Part shown: in pieces, positions 8,521 through 17,258 of the stretch
Layout: each line of letters begins with the position of its first letter
Position numbering within the stretch: position 1 is the stretch's first letter
NCBI RefSeq assembly: GCF_019048845.1
Contig: NZ_CP077425.1
Span: 434,001 to 498,000, forward strand
Length of the DNA stretch: 64,000 nt
Direction: 5' to 3'
DNA from: Vibrio mimicus
Lineage (GTDB): Bacteria; Pseudomonadota; Gammaproteobacteria; Enterobacterales; Vibrionaceae
The notes under the pieces: model-generated
Database searches by the model: none
The model's input: only the letters and a program-made list of their open reading frames with translations
What the model was told of the DNA's origin: nothing
Made by a program: the position numbers and the translations under genes

Positions 8521-8935
8521 GATGCACCTACCTTAATTTACTGCAAAAAGCATCCATTCATTTTTGAAAACTCATTTTTAGCTAATTTTGAACGTTAAAA
8601 TTATTATTTCAAGCTCAAAAACTAGACAGATTTTGTATCCAAATTTTAATGAAAAACCTTGTTACACAAAGGTTAAATACAAATCGCTTATAAAATCAGA
8701 GGTAGAACAAACAAGAACGAACCAAAACACACAAACTGAAACATTTTAAACAAAATCATTACATTTAAATTGAGTGCTATTTTTACTGTTTTGAGATGTG
8801 AGACAAGTTTATAGCATCAAGTGAAGTTGCCTATTTTAGCAATGAGCAAGACGTTACATAAAAGTAACCAAGAGTAGTAATTGGAAAAATTTGCGCAGAC
8901 AGAGGCGTGTGATCGAATTGCTGTATTCTTAGAAG
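8521..8935. other. AT-rich gap upstream of the small membrane gene
   Basis: No coding signal seen. It must contain the leftward promoter of the 8143-8520 gene and ends at the arfA terminator. Long A/T tracts are present; no operator could be recognised. Confidence 0.4.
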
Positions 8936-8985
8936 AAAAAAGCCTTACGCAAACACAAGGTCACACATTGGTTTTGCGTAAGGCT
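8936..8985 (-). terminator. Terminator/RNase III-type hairpin inside the arfA reading frame
   Basis: Arms AGCCTTACGCAAA (8941-8953) and TTTGCGTAAGGCT (8973-8985) form a perfect 13-bp stem with a 19-base loop, followed on the minus strand by a T-run (8940-8936). The arfA stop TAA (8947-8945) is within the second arm. Termination at the T-run leaves the stop only a few bases from the RNA end, and cleavage in the stem removes it. Confidence 0.85.
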
Positions 8986-9169
8986 CTCGGCCTTTGTATT
9001 TCATTTTTCGCGAATAGCTGCCTTTGCCTTTCTTCGCTTTCTCAACTCGACATCGAAACACTGCACTCGTAACAACCGCTTTGAGTGCGTTATCTTTAAT
9101 CGTTCCACGTCCGCAATCGGTTTCAACCACCGAGGAGCGTACGGGTTCAACAACTGGTTTTTCTTTCAT
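8945..9169 (-). CDS. arfA: Alternative ribosome-rescue factor A
   Basis: A 74-codon reading frame whose residues 21-51 read RGTIKDNALKAV ... FRCRVEKAKKGKGSYSRK, matching the ArfA core (E. coli: GQIKDNAIEALL ... FRQRVEKNKKGKGSYMRK). ArfA enters stalled ribosomes lacking a stop codon and recruits release factor RF2, backing up tmRNA. The basic KKGKGSYSRKMKYKGR segment is the part that binds the empty mRNA channel in the family. An intrinsic terminator hairpin begins at about codon 62 and the stop codon lies in its second arm. In E. coli this arrangement yields nonstop arfA mRNA, so functional ArfA is a shortened product made when trans-translation fails. It is flanked by a cold-shock gene transcribed the other way. 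Confidence 0.85.
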   Translation of the reverse strand: MKEKPVVEPVRSSVVETDCGRGTIKDNALKAVVTSAVFRCRVEKAKKGKGSYSRKMKYKGREPYAKPMCDLVFA

Positions 9170-9351
9170 TGGTTCAATTCCATATCATTAATAACCACAT
9201 TACAGCGATGACGACATTTTGTACTCAATTTCAGCTGAGTCAACTCATAATCGCGCGGAATAAAGAGAAAACGCAGTTACATAGAAATGGTGCTCAGTGC
9301 AAAAAAATGGATTAATTTTGTTAACAGCTTTCGACTCTATTCAAGATTTGA

Positions 9352-9379
9352 TTGACAAGCCAAAGGTTTACTCTAGACT
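9352..9379 (+). promoter_or_regulatory. Promoter of the cold-shock gene
   Basis: TTGACA (9352-9357) and TAGACT (9374-9379) are separated by 16 bases. Predicted transcription start near 9386. Confidence 0.6.
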
Positions 9380-9385
9380 CGATCG

Positions 9386-9526
9386 CGGCTAGAAAGAGTT
9401 CTTTGTATACACATCGCTTGGTTGGATTATTCGTAACCGTCCGTGTCGTACGCAATAGCAAGCAACTTTTCCACGCTATCCGCGCCGTAATCGGCCTACG
9501 TTAAAAATGTTTTTAGGATATTTATT
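9386..9526 (+). promoter_or_regulatory. Long 5' untranslated leader of the cold-shock gene
   Basis: About 140 bases separate the predicted start from the ATG, similar to the ~160-base cspA leader that acts as an RNA thermosensor in E. coli. A GTCGTACGCAA stretch near 9446 resembles part of the cold box only loosely. The role is inferred from length and family. Confidence 0.45.
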
Positions 9527-9736
9527 ATGTCTACTCCAGTTACTGGTACCGTGAAATGGTTCAACGAAACTAAAGGTTTTGGTTTCATCAAGCAAGAAAA
9601 CGGTCCTGACGTTTTTGCTCACTTCAGCGCAATCCAAGGTGACGGTTTCCGCACTCTGGCTGAAGGTCAAAAAGTGGAATTCGTGATCACTCAAGGCCAA
9701 AAAGGTCCACAAGCTGAAAGCATCAAAGTTCTGTAA
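9527..9736 (+). CDS. Cold-shock (CspA-family) RNA-binding protein
   Basis: A 69-residue single OB-fold cold-shock domain, the normal family length. RNP1 is KGFGFI at 16-21 and RNP2 is VFAHF at 29-33; Trp11 and Phe residues supply the nucleic-acid stacking surface. Such proteins melt RNA secondary structure and act as transcription antiterminators and translation aids. AGGA lies nine bases before the ATG. It is monocistronic with a strong terminator. A paralogue (cspV) lies at 28261-28473; the two share the [12 protein letters not shown] core but differ in the C-terminal half. Whether this copy is cold-induced cannot be told from the sequence, though the long leader suggests post-transcriptional control. 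Confidence 0.92.
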   Translation: MSTPVTGTVKWFNETKGFGFIKQENGPDVFAHFSAIQGDGFRTLAEGQKVEFVITQGQKGPQAESIKVL

Positions 9737-9755
9737 TAGACTTGCCAAAGATTTT

Positions 9756-9786
9756 AATAGCCAGCCTAACTAGGCTGGCTATTTTT
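9756..9786 (+). terminator. Terminator of the cold-shock gene
   Basis: AATAGCCAGCCTA pairs with TAGGCTGGCTATT across a minimal loop, followed by TTTTT. It lies between the convergent csp and hmpA genes and may serve both. Confidence 0.85.
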
Positions 9787-9814
9787 ATACTTGTTTTTTA
9801 TACATTTAGTTCAG

Positions 9815-10999
9815 TTATGCCGCTAACTGGGCATGTGGACCAAACACTTCGTAATAAATACGTTCCTTTTCTACTCCAAGTTCCAATAGCTGTTTCACCA
9901 CGTACTGCATAAACCCAATAGGGCCGCACAAATAGAAATCACAATCCTGAACTGGCAGTAAAGCTTGGGTTAACTGCATCTCCCCTTGCAAAGCATGCTC
10001 TGATGCTTCATCGCGATACCAGACCTGTTGTTGCCAACCGTGCTCAGCGACCAATTTTGCAGTTTCTTGAGCAAAAGTATGCTCCTTAGCACTGTTACAC
10101 GCATAAAGATAAGTCACTCCCGATTTGTTTTGCTCCGCTAACGTGTGCAAGATGGCTTGCATTGGCGTTGCGCCTACACCGGCGGAAATCAACACAACAG
10201 GACGGTTGCGCTCAACGTAGAAAAAGTCACCAGCGGGGGCGTAGAGTTTTACACTGTCTCCCACTTTCACCTTGTTGTGCAGATAGTGAGAAACCACCCC
10301 TGGGTTATCACTTCCTACGCCTTCACGCTTAACCGAAATACGATAATCTTTGCCATTCGAGCCTTGTGACAACGAGTATTGGCGAATTTCTCGATAATCA
10401 CTTCCCTCAGGGCTCACCTCAATACCAATGTATTGTCCGGGTTGGTAATCAAGAACAGGCCCACCGTCAGCAGGCACCAGAATAAAACTGGTCACGTATT
10501 CAGATTCGGCTCGTTTCTCTTGCACAGCAAAGGTTCGTCCATTCCGCCATCCGCCTAGTGCGTGATTGCGTTCTAAGTAAAGAGCACCTTCTCGGTCGAT
10601 AAACACTTGAGCCAAAAAGAAGTACGCGGCAGTCCAAGCTTCTTCAACTTGTTGAGTGAAAGCCTCTGGAGCTAATTCGCGCAAGGTTTCAAGCAGATGA
10701 TGTCCGACAATCTGATAGTGCTCAGGTTGAATGTTAAAGCTGGTATGTTTATGAGCAATACGCTCAACAGCACTGGTTAAGGCCGCTAAATTATCAATAT
10801 GCTTGGCATAGGCGGCAATCGCTTCAAACAGCGCCACACTTTGTCGCCCAGTCTTCTGATGAGTCATGTTGAATATATGCTTCAGTTCAGGGTTGTGACT
10901 GAACATACGTTGATAAAAATGCTGAGTGAGCGCAGGGCCTGCTGACTCTAGCAAAGGAATGGTACTTTTGATGATATTGATGTGTTCTTGGGTGAGCAT
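9815..10999 (-). CDS. hmpA: Flavohaemoglobin, nitric oxide dioxygenase
   Basis: A 394-residue cytoplasmic protein that converts NO and O2 to nitrate using NAD(P)H. The N-terminal globin (1-140) has distal Tyr29 and Gln53 and proximal His85, the same positions as in E. coli Hmp. The reductase half binds FAD through RQYSLS at 205-210 and NAD(P)H through a GVGATPMQ segment at about 275. The start ATG has GAGGAGAAG in front. It is divergent from norR across a 191-base region containing a sigma-54 promoter for hmpA and two NorR-type half-site pairs, so NO-dependent activation by NorR is strongly suggested. It replaces the norVW flavorubredoxin pair found next to norR in E. coli. Confidence 0.95.
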   Translation of the reverse strand: MLTQEHINIIKSTIPLLESAGPALTQHFYQRMFSHNPELKHIFNMTHQKTGRQSVALFEAIAAYAKHIDNLAALTSAVERIAHKHTSFNIQPEHYQIVGHHLLETLRELAPEAFTQQVEEAWTAAYFFLAQVFIDREGALYLERNHALGGWRNGRTFAVQEKRAESEYVTSFILVPADGGPVLDYQPGQYIGIEVSPEGSDYREIRQYSLSQGSNGKDYRISVKREGVGSDNPGVVSHYLHNKVKVGDSVKLYAPAGDFFYVERNRPVVLISAGVGATPMQAILHTLAEQNKSGVTYLYACNSAKEHTFAQETAKLVAEHGWQQQVWYRDEASEHALQGEMQLTQALLPVQDCDFYLCGPIGFMQYVVKQLLELGVEKERIYYEVFGPHAQLAA

Positions 11000-11058
11000 A
11001 ACTTCTCCTCAGTAGGCAAAAACGGTGGCTTAAGCCACTCTAAACAAGCCTTTTCTAT

Positions 11059-11076
11059 GAGCAGATTACGTGCCAA
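11059..11076 (-). promoter_or_regulatory. Sigma-54 promoter of hmpA
   Basis: On the minus strand TTGGCACG-N4-CTGC gives GG at -24 and GC at -12, with the canonical 10 bases between them. It lies about 60 bases before the hmpA start codon. Confidence 0.75.
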
Positions 11077-11119
11077 AAACTAATTCATTGAAAAATATAA
11101 ATAAACATTTTTCCCATGA

Positions 11120-11153
11120 GTCAATTAAACACTTTGAGATGTGTCCAATTGAC
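11120..11153. promoter_or_regulatory. Two NorR-type enhancer sites
   Basis: GTCAATTAAAC (11120-11130) and GTCCAATTGAC (11143-11153) both fit the GT-N7-AC core described for NorR enhancers. They are 23 bases apart and upstream of the sigma-54 promoter, between it and norR. The second sits inside a larger palindrome, GTGTC-N5-GACAC. Confidence 0.6.
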
Positions 11154-11190
11154 ACTACACTATCAAAAAATCCGAACTTAAGAAGCTAAG

Positions 11191-12783
11191 ATGCAAGAAT
11201 TCTCACTAACCACTTTGTTAGAAATGACGGTTGGGCTCGCCAGCGGAGCGAATAACGAAGAGCGCTTCCACCGATTGTTGGACGCAGTGCGTAAAGCCGT
11301 CATTTGTGACTGTGTTGTCTTGATGTCACTGCAAAACGACACCTTAACACCACTGGCAATGCAAGGATTGACTCGTGATACCTTGGGTCGACGTTTTATG
11401 GTCAGTGAGCACCCAAGGTTGGCGCAGATTTGCAGTGCTGACCTGCCTGTGCGTTTTGCGGCAGATTGTCCACTTCCTGATCCTTTTGATGGTTTACTGC
11501 TTGATAGCGAAGATGATCTTCCAATGCACTCTTGCATGGGCTTACCACTGCATTTTGGCGACCAACTGCTGGGTATCTTGACGCTGGATAGCTTAAAACC
11601 GGATGCGTTTGATCATCTCTCCCCTCGTAGTTTAGAAATACTAGCGGCGATTGCCGCTGCCACGTTGAAGATGGCTCTCACCTTCTCTGAGCTTGAGAAC
11701 CAAGCCAAACAAACGCAACAGCGCCTTGAAGAACTCAATGAAGAAGCTTGGAACCGAGACAGCATAGAGATCATCGGTAATAGTGGCGCAATGCTCGCCA
11801 TGAAAGCGGATATTGATGTCGTTGCTCCCTCTCAATTCAATATTTTGATCCACGGTGAAACCGGTGTGGGTAAAGAGTTAGTTGCGCGGACGATTCATCA
11901 CCGCTCCAACCGCAAACGCCAACCGCTGGTGTATGTTAACTGCGCCGCCATTCCCGAAAATTTGTTAGAAAGCGAGCTGTTTGGCCATGTCAAAGGGGCA
12001 TTTACCGGAGCAGATCGCCCGAGAATGGGCAAATTCGCGCTGGCCGATGGTGGCACGCTGTTTCTTGATGAAATCGGTGAGTTACCACTGAGTGCCCAAA
12101 GCAAAATTTTGCGAGCACTGCAAAACCATGAAATTCAACCCGTTGGACAAGACCGTGTACAAACCGTTGATGTGCGTATTCTGGCGGCGACCAACCGGGA
12201 CTTGAAAAAAGAGGTTGAAGCGGGTCGTTTTCGTGCTGACCTTTACCACAGATTGAGTGTCTACCCAATTTATGTGCCGCCACTGCGCGAGCGTAAAGGC
12301 GACCTTTCTCTGCTTGCGGGATATTTCGTTGAACAAGCGAGACGTAAGCTGGGCATTACTCAACTTAAACTGCACGCCGAGGCGTTAAGTCAACTCATCC
12401 AATATCCTTGGCCGGGCAATGTTCGCGAACTGGAACATGTGATCAACCGAGCGGCACTCAAGGCGAAGGCACGCCAACGCGGACGACCAGTAACGACACT
12501 TAAAGCCGAAGACGTGGGTGAATTACAAGGGCCAAGAGCCCCCTTGTCGCAACAAACACCACAAGAGGATTTTGCGCTGAGTGAAGCACTCCAAGATTTG
12601 GGATTACGAGAAGCGACTGACGAATTCCAACGCCATTTGATCAGCGAAACGTTAACCCAAGCCAACTTTAATTGGGCCGAAGCAGCACGCCGTTTACACA
12701 CCGATCGTGCCAACCTCACTCGACTGGCGAAACGACTAGGACTCAGCGTTTCACGCAGCCATGCGATTGAACGCTCACATTAA
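11191..12783 (+). CDS. norR: NO-responsive sigma-54 activator NorR
   Basis: A 530-residue enhancer-binding protein. The N-terminal GAF domain (about 1-170) keeps the residues that hold the non-haem iron NO sensor in E. coli NorR: Arg76, Asp97, Asp100, Cys115 and Asp133. The central AAA+ domain has Walker A GETGVGKE (222-229), the sigma-54 contact loop GAFTGA (269-274) and Walker B at LDEIGE. A Fis-type helix-turn-helix ends the protein ([19 protein letters not shown]). It should activate the divergent hmpA promoter when NO binds. The 3' end overlaps the opposite-strand MscS-like gene by four bases. Confidence 0.93.
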   Translation: MQEFSLTTLLEMTVGLASGANNEERFHRLLDAVRKAVICDCVVLMSLQNDTLTPLAMQGLTRDTLGRRFMVSEHPRLAQICSADLPVRFAADCPLPDPFDGLLLDSEDDLPMHSCMGLPLHFGDQLLGILTLDSLKPDAFDHLSPRSLEILAAIAAATLKMALTFSELENQAKQTQQRLEELNEEAWNRDSIEIIGNSGAMLAMKADIDVVAPSQFNILIHGETGVGKELVARTIHHRSNRKRQPLVYVNCAAIPENLLESELFGHVKGAFTGADRPRMGKFALADGGTLFLDEIGELPLSAQSKILRALQNHEIQPVGQDRVQTVDVRILAATNRDLKKEVEAGRFRADLYHRLSVYPIYVPPLRERKGDLSLLAGYFVEQARRKLGITQLKLHAEALSQLIQYPWPGNVRELEHVINRAALKAKARQRGRPVTTLKAEDVGELQGPRAPLSQQTPQEDFALSEALQDLGLREATDEFQRHLISETLTQANFNWAEAARRLHTDRANLTRLAKRLGLSVSRSHAIERSH

Positions 12784-13655
12784 CTGTGCGAGGGAGTTAC
12801 AGTCATTTGTGCAGGATGAGAACGAGGGAATACGCGTTCATACTCCTGCATAAAATCACGTCGGATTAACTGCTCTAGCTGATTGGCACGTTCTGTAGGG
12901 CAAAAAATCATAAAGTGAACCACCTGCTCGCCAGTCGATGAACTACTGATTTCAATATGCGGCTCTGCACTTGGCAAATCGACACCGGCGTGCCGCTCAA
13001 TCACCGTATTGTACCGGCGAGCAACATCCATAAAATGCGCAAAATGCTCATCAATTTTTTCATGCAGCACTGGTACTAGAGGGAAAAGATTCACAAAATC
13101 CGGCACCACAATATTGAAGTTATGGAAGACATAACGTTTCATAAAATTCAAATTCTTGACCGGAAAAGAGAAAAACATGCTGTTAGGCAAAGTCGCGGTT
13201 TTTCCAGTGTAATTGTACTGCCCATGATGTAGGTCGATCTCTTGGATCACGGTTGCCATCAGGTTGTGCTCAATCACTTCGCCACACACAGTTCCCACTT
13301 CAATCCAATCCCCAATTCGAAATGAGCGAGAACTCGCCCGTTGAATAGACCCCGTAAAACATAAAATAATCTCTTTGGAAGCCACGACAATGGCGACTGC
13401 AATTGCCGTAACCGACAGCGCAAATTCACTAATTTCAGATTGCCACAACATGAACATGGCTAGCAGAGTGACCGTAAATACTCCATTTTTGGTACGTGAC
13501 ATCCATTTGCGCTGCTTTTCGGTAATGAGGGGAGCATCTCCACGAATGTTATCCAAAATGATGCGGCGCACTGAAATAACACCTAGTAAAATTAAGGCTG
13601 TCAGCAGCAACTTATGTGTGAGCAAAAAATTCACCACGATGCTCAGTTGTTCCAT
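12780..13655 (-). CDS. MscS-family mechanosensitive-channel-like protein
   Basis: A 291-residue inner-membrane protein. Hydrophobic helices lie at about 5-25, 58-74 and 78-98; the last (SVTAIAVAIVVASKEIILCF) is the pore-lining TM3 equivalent. It is followed by the MscS beta domain: SFRIGDWIEVG, GEVIEHNLMATVI and TATLPNSMFFSFPVKN match the usual FRVGDxIEV and xxIPNS signatures. The C-terminal alpha/beta vestibule is longer than average. The role would be osmotic release of solutes, but many small MscS relatives have other or no gating activity. AGGAGAATGAC precedes the ATG. It converges on norR with a four-base overlap. Confidence 0.85.
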   Translation of the reverse strand: MEQLSIVVNFLLTHKLLLTALILLGVISVRRIILDNIRGDAPLITEKQRKWMSRTKNGVFTVTLLAMFMLWQSEISEFALSVTAIAVAIVVASKEIILCFTGSIQRASSRSFRIGDWIEVGTVCGEVIEHNLMATVIQEIDLHHGQYNYTGKTATLPNSMFFSFPVKNLNFMKRYVFHNFNIVVPDFVNLFPLVPVLHEKIDEHFAHFMDVARRYNTVIERHAGVDLPSAEPHIEISSSSTGEQVVHFMIFCPTERANQLEQLIRRDFMQEYERVFPRSHPAQMTVTPSHS

Positions 13656-13791
13656 GTCATTCTCCTACTACGGCTTAACCCGCCGCTTTCATCTGGTTGT
13701 GTTGCTTGTCGCGCCAATTTCAACATTGAACACCCTTGCGTGACAAGTTCTATCCCCAAACTCTTGGCTCCTCGGCAAATTTCATCATAAA

Positions 13792-13814
13792 AAAAGCCGC
13801 TTAAAGCGGCTTTT
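13792..13814 (-). terminator. pepT terminator
   Basis: AAAAGCCGC and GCGGCTTTT pair across five bases and continue into a T7 run on the minus strand, 14 bases past the pepT stop. Confidence 0.85.
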
Positions 13815-13828
13815 CAAAGAAAGTACCT

Positions 13829-15061
13829 TTACTGCCGATAATGCAGTGCCGTTTTCTCTGCGAGTTTAACAATCACTTGAACCGCAGCTTCCATCCCTTC
13901 AATAGTGATGAATTCATGAATACCGTGGAAATTGTATCCCCCAGTAAAAATGTTTGGACAAGGTAGCCCCATGAATGAAAGGCGCGCCCCATCCGTACCA
14001 CCACGAATCGGCTTAATTTGAGGTTCCACATCGCACTCGATCATCGCTTGTTTTGCCAGTTCGATAATATGCGGATGCGGCTCAACCATCTCCTTCATAT
14101 TGGAATAACTCTGTTCAAAGCTCACTTCAACGCGGCCTTTTTTGAGCTGCTGGTTTAATTCCGCCACTTTCTCTTGCATCAAATCTTGGCGCGCTTGTAA
14201 ACCATTTGCCTCAAAGTCCCGAAGAATGTATTTCAACTCAGATTTAGCCACACCCATGGTCGCGCTCGAAAGATGATAGAAACCTTGATAGCCCTCAGTA
14301 TGCTGCGGTGTTTCAATTTCCGGCATCATCAAAATCAACTGCGCCGCAATGTGCATGGCATTGACCATTTTGTCTTTCGCCGTCCCCGGATGCACATTCA
14401 CACCATGACAAGTGATGGTCGCCGTTGCAGCATTGAAGTTCTCATACTCCAATTCTCCGATCGGGCCACCATCAATCGTGTAGGCCCACTGCGCCGCAAA
14501 CTTCGCAACATTAAAGTGGTTCGCTCCACGACCGATTTCCTCATCCGGAGTAAAAGCAATCGAAATATCGCCATGCGCAATAGAAGGATTCGCGAGCAAC
14601 ATTTCGATTGCAGTGATAATTTCAGCAATCCCCGCTTTGTTATCGGCACCAAGTAACGTTGTACCATCGGTTGTGATCAAGTTATAGCCATGCAACGAAT
14701 GCAGATCGGGGTATTGGATTGGCGAGAGCACTTCATCCCCTTTACCGAGGGCAATATCACCGCCTTGATAATCTTCAACGATTTGTGGTTTCACATTTTT
14801 ACCGCTGGCATCCGGTGCGGTGTCCATATGAGCAATAAAACCAATCGCAGGAACTGAGTAATCGACATTGGATTTCAATTTGGCCATGACATAGCCATGC
14901 TCATCCAGCGATACATCACTCAAGCCTAACTCCAAAAGTTCTTCATAAAGCGCCTGTGCAAACACTTTCTGCCCCGTTGAACTTGGGCTATGGTGGTTTT
15001 TCGGTTTGGATTGAGTATCAAAAGTGACATAGCGCATAAAGCGCCCAACAAGATTTTTCAT
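13829..15061 (-). CDS. pepT: Peptidase T, tripeptide aminopeptidase
   Basis: A cytoplasmic M20B zinc aminopeptidase that removes N-terminal residues from tripeptides. I start it at ATG 15061 (410 residues, [19 protein letters not shown]), the normal family N-terminus and length; an upstream in-frame start would add 26 atypical residues. Metal ligands fit the E. coli enzyme: His78 and Asp80 in GFIAHMDT, Asp140 in GADNKAG, Glu174/Glu175 in TPDEEIGRG, Asp197 in YTIDGG, and a C-terminal His in YNFHGIHEF. It is monocistronic with a clear terminator. In enteric bacteria pepT is induced by anaerobiosis through FNR; no FNR site was identified here. Confidence 0.93.
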   Translation of the reverse strand: MKNLVGRFMRYVTFDTQSKPKNHHSPSSTGQKVFAQALYEELLELGLSDVSLDEHGYVMAKLKSNVDYSVPAIGFIAHMDTAPDASGKNVKPQIVEDYQGGDIALGKGDEVLSPIQYPDLHSLHGYNLITTDGTTLLGADNKAGIAEIITAIEMLLANPSIAHGDISIAFTPDEEIGRGANHFNVAKFAAQWAYTIDGGPIGELEYENFNAATATITCHGVNVHPGTAKDKMVNAMHIAAQLILMMPEIETPQHTEGYQGFYHLSSATMGVAKSELKYILRDFEANGLQARQDLMQEKVAELNQQLKKGRVEVSFEQSYSNMKEMVEPHPHIIELAKQAMIECDVEPQIKPIRGGTDGARLSFMGLPCPNIFTGGYNFHGIHEFITIEGMEAAVQVIVKLAEKTALHYRQ

Positions 15062-15252
15062 AAACAAGCACTCATCATTTAAATACGCAGCGTTGGTGAA
15101 ACCTCGCTGAAAGGGCATAAGCAGTGAATTGCATCCCATACTACGTATTCTTGCCGCGGATGAGTTGCTACAAATCAGTTTTTCACCGATTAATCGAAAC
15201 TCGCTGTGCTTCTTAACTTAAAAAATGATGAGAGATGGAACGACATAAAGAA

Positions 15253-15276
15253 AAGCCTACCCCGCTGGGTAGGCTT
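15253..15276 (-). terminator. nupC terminator
   Basis: AAGCCTACCC pairs with GGGTAGGCTT across four bases; the minus strand continues TTCTTT. It lies about 80 bases past the nupC stop. Confidence 0.75.
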
Positions 15277-15353
15277 GATATTCTTGCCCTCTAAACAACT
15301 TTGCATTGTCGCCAATCACATAGCGAATGTGAGTCGGTGGTGGCTAAATTGAT

Positions 15354-16562
15354 TTATAACGAGATGAAGATACCCGCTAAACAAGCACTCATTAGGTTAG
15401 CCAGTGTGCCAGCAATCACGGCTTTGATACCGAGGTTTGCTACGTCAGAACGGCGCTCTGGCGCAATAACACCAATGGAGCCTAGCTGAATGGCAATAGA
15501 ACCGATGTTAGCAAAACCGCACAACGCAAAAGTGATGATCACTTGGCTATGCTCAGAAAGCAGTGCTTTGTGCTCAACAAAGTCTATGAAGGCGACAAAC
15601 TCGTTCATGACGACTTTCTGGCCGATGTAAGAACCCGCCGCCAGAACTTCATGGCTAGGAATACCAATCACCCACGCCAGTGGCGCAAATAGGTAACCAA
15701 ACAGTGCTTGCAGAGTGATCCCGCTAAAGCCGACCAACTCACCAAGATTTTCAAGACCAGTGTTCACCATGGCAATCACACTGACAAACGCGATAAGCAT
15801 GGTGCCTACGGCTACGGCCACTTTCATACCATTCATCGCGCCGCTGGCCAGAGCATCAATCAAATTGCTGTCTTGGGCTTTGTCCAACTCAACTTGGCTT
15901 TGATCAATAGGGGTACCACGCTCAGGAATGATGATTTTTGCCATCATCAAGCTACCTGGTGCGGCCATAAAACTCGCCGCAATCAAGTATTTCAGATCAA
16001 CACCCAAACCTGCATAACCACCTAACACGGAACCCGCAACCGATGCCATACCACCCGCCATAACAGCAAAGAGTTCTGAGCGAGTCATATTGGCTAAGAA
16101 TGGTCGCACAAGCAGTGGTGATTCACCTTGTGAAAGGAAAATGTTACCTGTTGCAACCAGAGATTCCGCCTTACTGGTACCCAAGAAACGTTGGATACCA
16201 CCACCAATAAACGCAATGACTTTTTGCATGACGCCAAGGTAATAAAGTGCAGAAATAAGCGCACTGAAGAAAATTATGATAGGTAAGACACGAATCGCGA
16301 AGATAAAGCCCGTATCCGCCAGATCACCAAATAAGAAGCGAATACCAATATCCGCAAAGCTCAGCAAGCCTGAAACACCGTTACTTAAACTGCTCAGAGC
16401 AGCTTGTCCCAATGGAAAATAAAGCACTAATGCTGCAAAACCAATTTGCAATAACAGAGCGCGAGAGACGGTTTTCCAATTAATCGCACTGCGGCTTTCA
16501 GAGAGCAGATACGCGCACAGGATCAGTACCGTAACACCGATGATTCCAAACAAAATCGCCAT
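15354..16562 (-). CDS. nupC: Concentrative nucleoside transporter NupC
   Basis: A 402-residue CNT-family inner-membrane symporter that imports nucleosides with Na+ or H+. The family hallmarks are present in order: the N-terminal helices, the SLVATGNIFLSQGESPLLVRP segment region at about 160-178 (helical-hairpin 1 with the Gln-Gly-Glu-Ser nucleoside contact), and the second hairpin region with CGFANIGSIAIQLGSIG near residue 360. In this family Vibrio members are Na+-coupled. AGGT lies seven bases before the ATG. A leader of roughly 220 bases with strong secondary structure and a CRP-like site precede it, suggesting CRP/CytR-type and RNA-level control. Confidence 0.92.
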   Translation of the reverse strand: MAILFGIIGVTVLILCAYLLSESRSAINWKTVSRALLLQIGFAALVLYFPLGQAALSSLSNGVSGLLSFADIGIRFLFGDLADTGFIFAIRVLPIIIFFSALISALYYLGVMQKVIAFIGGGIQRFLGTSKAESLVATGNIFLSQGESPLLVRPFLANMTRSELFAVMAGGMASVAGSVLGGYAGLGVDLKYLIAASFMAAPGSLMMAKIIIPERGTPIDQSQVELDKAQDSNLIDALASGAMNGMKVAVAVGTMLIAFVSVIAMVNTGLENLGELVGFSGITLQALFGYLFAPLAWVIGIPSHEVLAAGSYIGQKVVMNEFVAFIDFVEHKALLSEHSQVIITFALCGFANIGSIAIQLGSIGVIAPERRSDVANLGIKAVIAGTLANLMSACLAGIFISL

Positions 16563-16790
16563 AATTTACCTAGAAAAATGTGAGTAAAAACAGGGAAACC
16601 CCATGGCTTGGTCTAGGTGCAGGCGGAGACAATCTCAAAAGGAGAGAATAAAGCTTTATTGCTCACTAGCCATTCACTTCAACAAACCCAAGCTTGGGAA
16701 TTAGCTGGTCCGATCCTTGGGGTCATTCACATTTCCTTGTGACGGCTTGTACTGGCAGAGCAACCGGCTCTTAGCCGGACGCGAAGTATA
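16563..16790 (-). promoter_or_regulatory. Structured 5' leader of nupC with promoter -10
   Basis: A -10 element TATACT (minus strand, 16790-16785) predicts a start near 16778, leaving about 215 leader bases. The first transcribed segment forms a CCGGCT-AAG-AGCCGG hairpin (16778-16764). The GUCCG within it could instead pair with CGGAC at 16712-16708, giving two exclusive folds. A self-complementary CCCAAGCTTGGG lies at 16687-16698. No known riboswitch class was recognised and no T-run terminator precedes the gene. Confidence 0.45.
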
Positions 16791-16800
16791 ACGATAAAAA

Positions 16801-16816
16801 AATGAGTTTCATCACA
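16801..16816 (-). promoter_or_regulatory. CRP-like site upstream of nupC
   Basis: On the minus strand TGTGA-N6-TCATT matches the CRP consensus well in one half and 3 of 5 in the other. Its centre is about 30 bases before the predicted start, an unusual distance for activation, so either the start prediction is off or the site has another role. A GTTTGCGTAA stretch next to it could be a CytR half-site. Confidence 0.45.
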
Positions 16817-17002
16817 TTTTTTTACGCAAACGTTTATTTATGCCATTTTTCCCTATAAAGACCAAAATCAAGCAGAATGAGTGTGGAACAAATAATGGCT
16901 GAAGACATTTCAATAACAAGCACCAATCAAATGGAACGCACATCACAAATGCATATTCTTTTATTTATTATTCACCAAGCAAGCTAGCGTTAGTCATAAA
17001 AT

Positions 17003-17108
17003 CGGCCTACGTTTAACTGAATTTCTTCTTCCTTTTATCGCATAACCATTACTAATAACGTCAGTGTTCGCGCCTCACGTGTTTTTCGAAAACCGTGAGG
17101 CGTTTTTT
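17003..17108 (+). ncRNA. Candidate small RNA with strong intrinsic terminator
   Basis: No gene on the plus strand lies upstream, yet a very strong terminator sits at 17071-17108: CGCCTCACG pairs with CGTGAGGCG, an inner GTTTT/AAAAC stem caps it, and TTTTTT follows. Upstream is a single-stranded-looking, pyrimidine-rich stretch (TTTCTTCTTCCTTTT at about 17022-17037). This is the usual shape of an Hfq-dependent sRNA. The 5' end is a guess from a TAAAAT at 16997-17002; no convincing -35 was found. An alternative is a terminator for a short transcript carrying a 30-codon frame at 16895-16987 that starts ATG after GGA. Confidence 0.4.
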
Positions 17109-17258
17109 CAGCTCAACCTCACTTTTTGTACATTTTCATCTCCTAAATCTCTCTTTAGCACTCCTCAGAAAAATAGATAAGGTTATGATGCGGGTGACCG
17201 CCACAGCAGATTTAAGTACGACAGTTATACTTAAACAACACCAACTAAGGAGAGTTCG

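Noticed and set aside
8881..9072. 63-residue plus-strand frame across arfA
   Set aside because: It is antisense to arfA and its hairpin, with no sign of coding constraint.
16563..16790. Adenine/purine riboswitch before nupC
   Set aside because: The conserved loop and junction sequences of the purine class could not be found in either strand.
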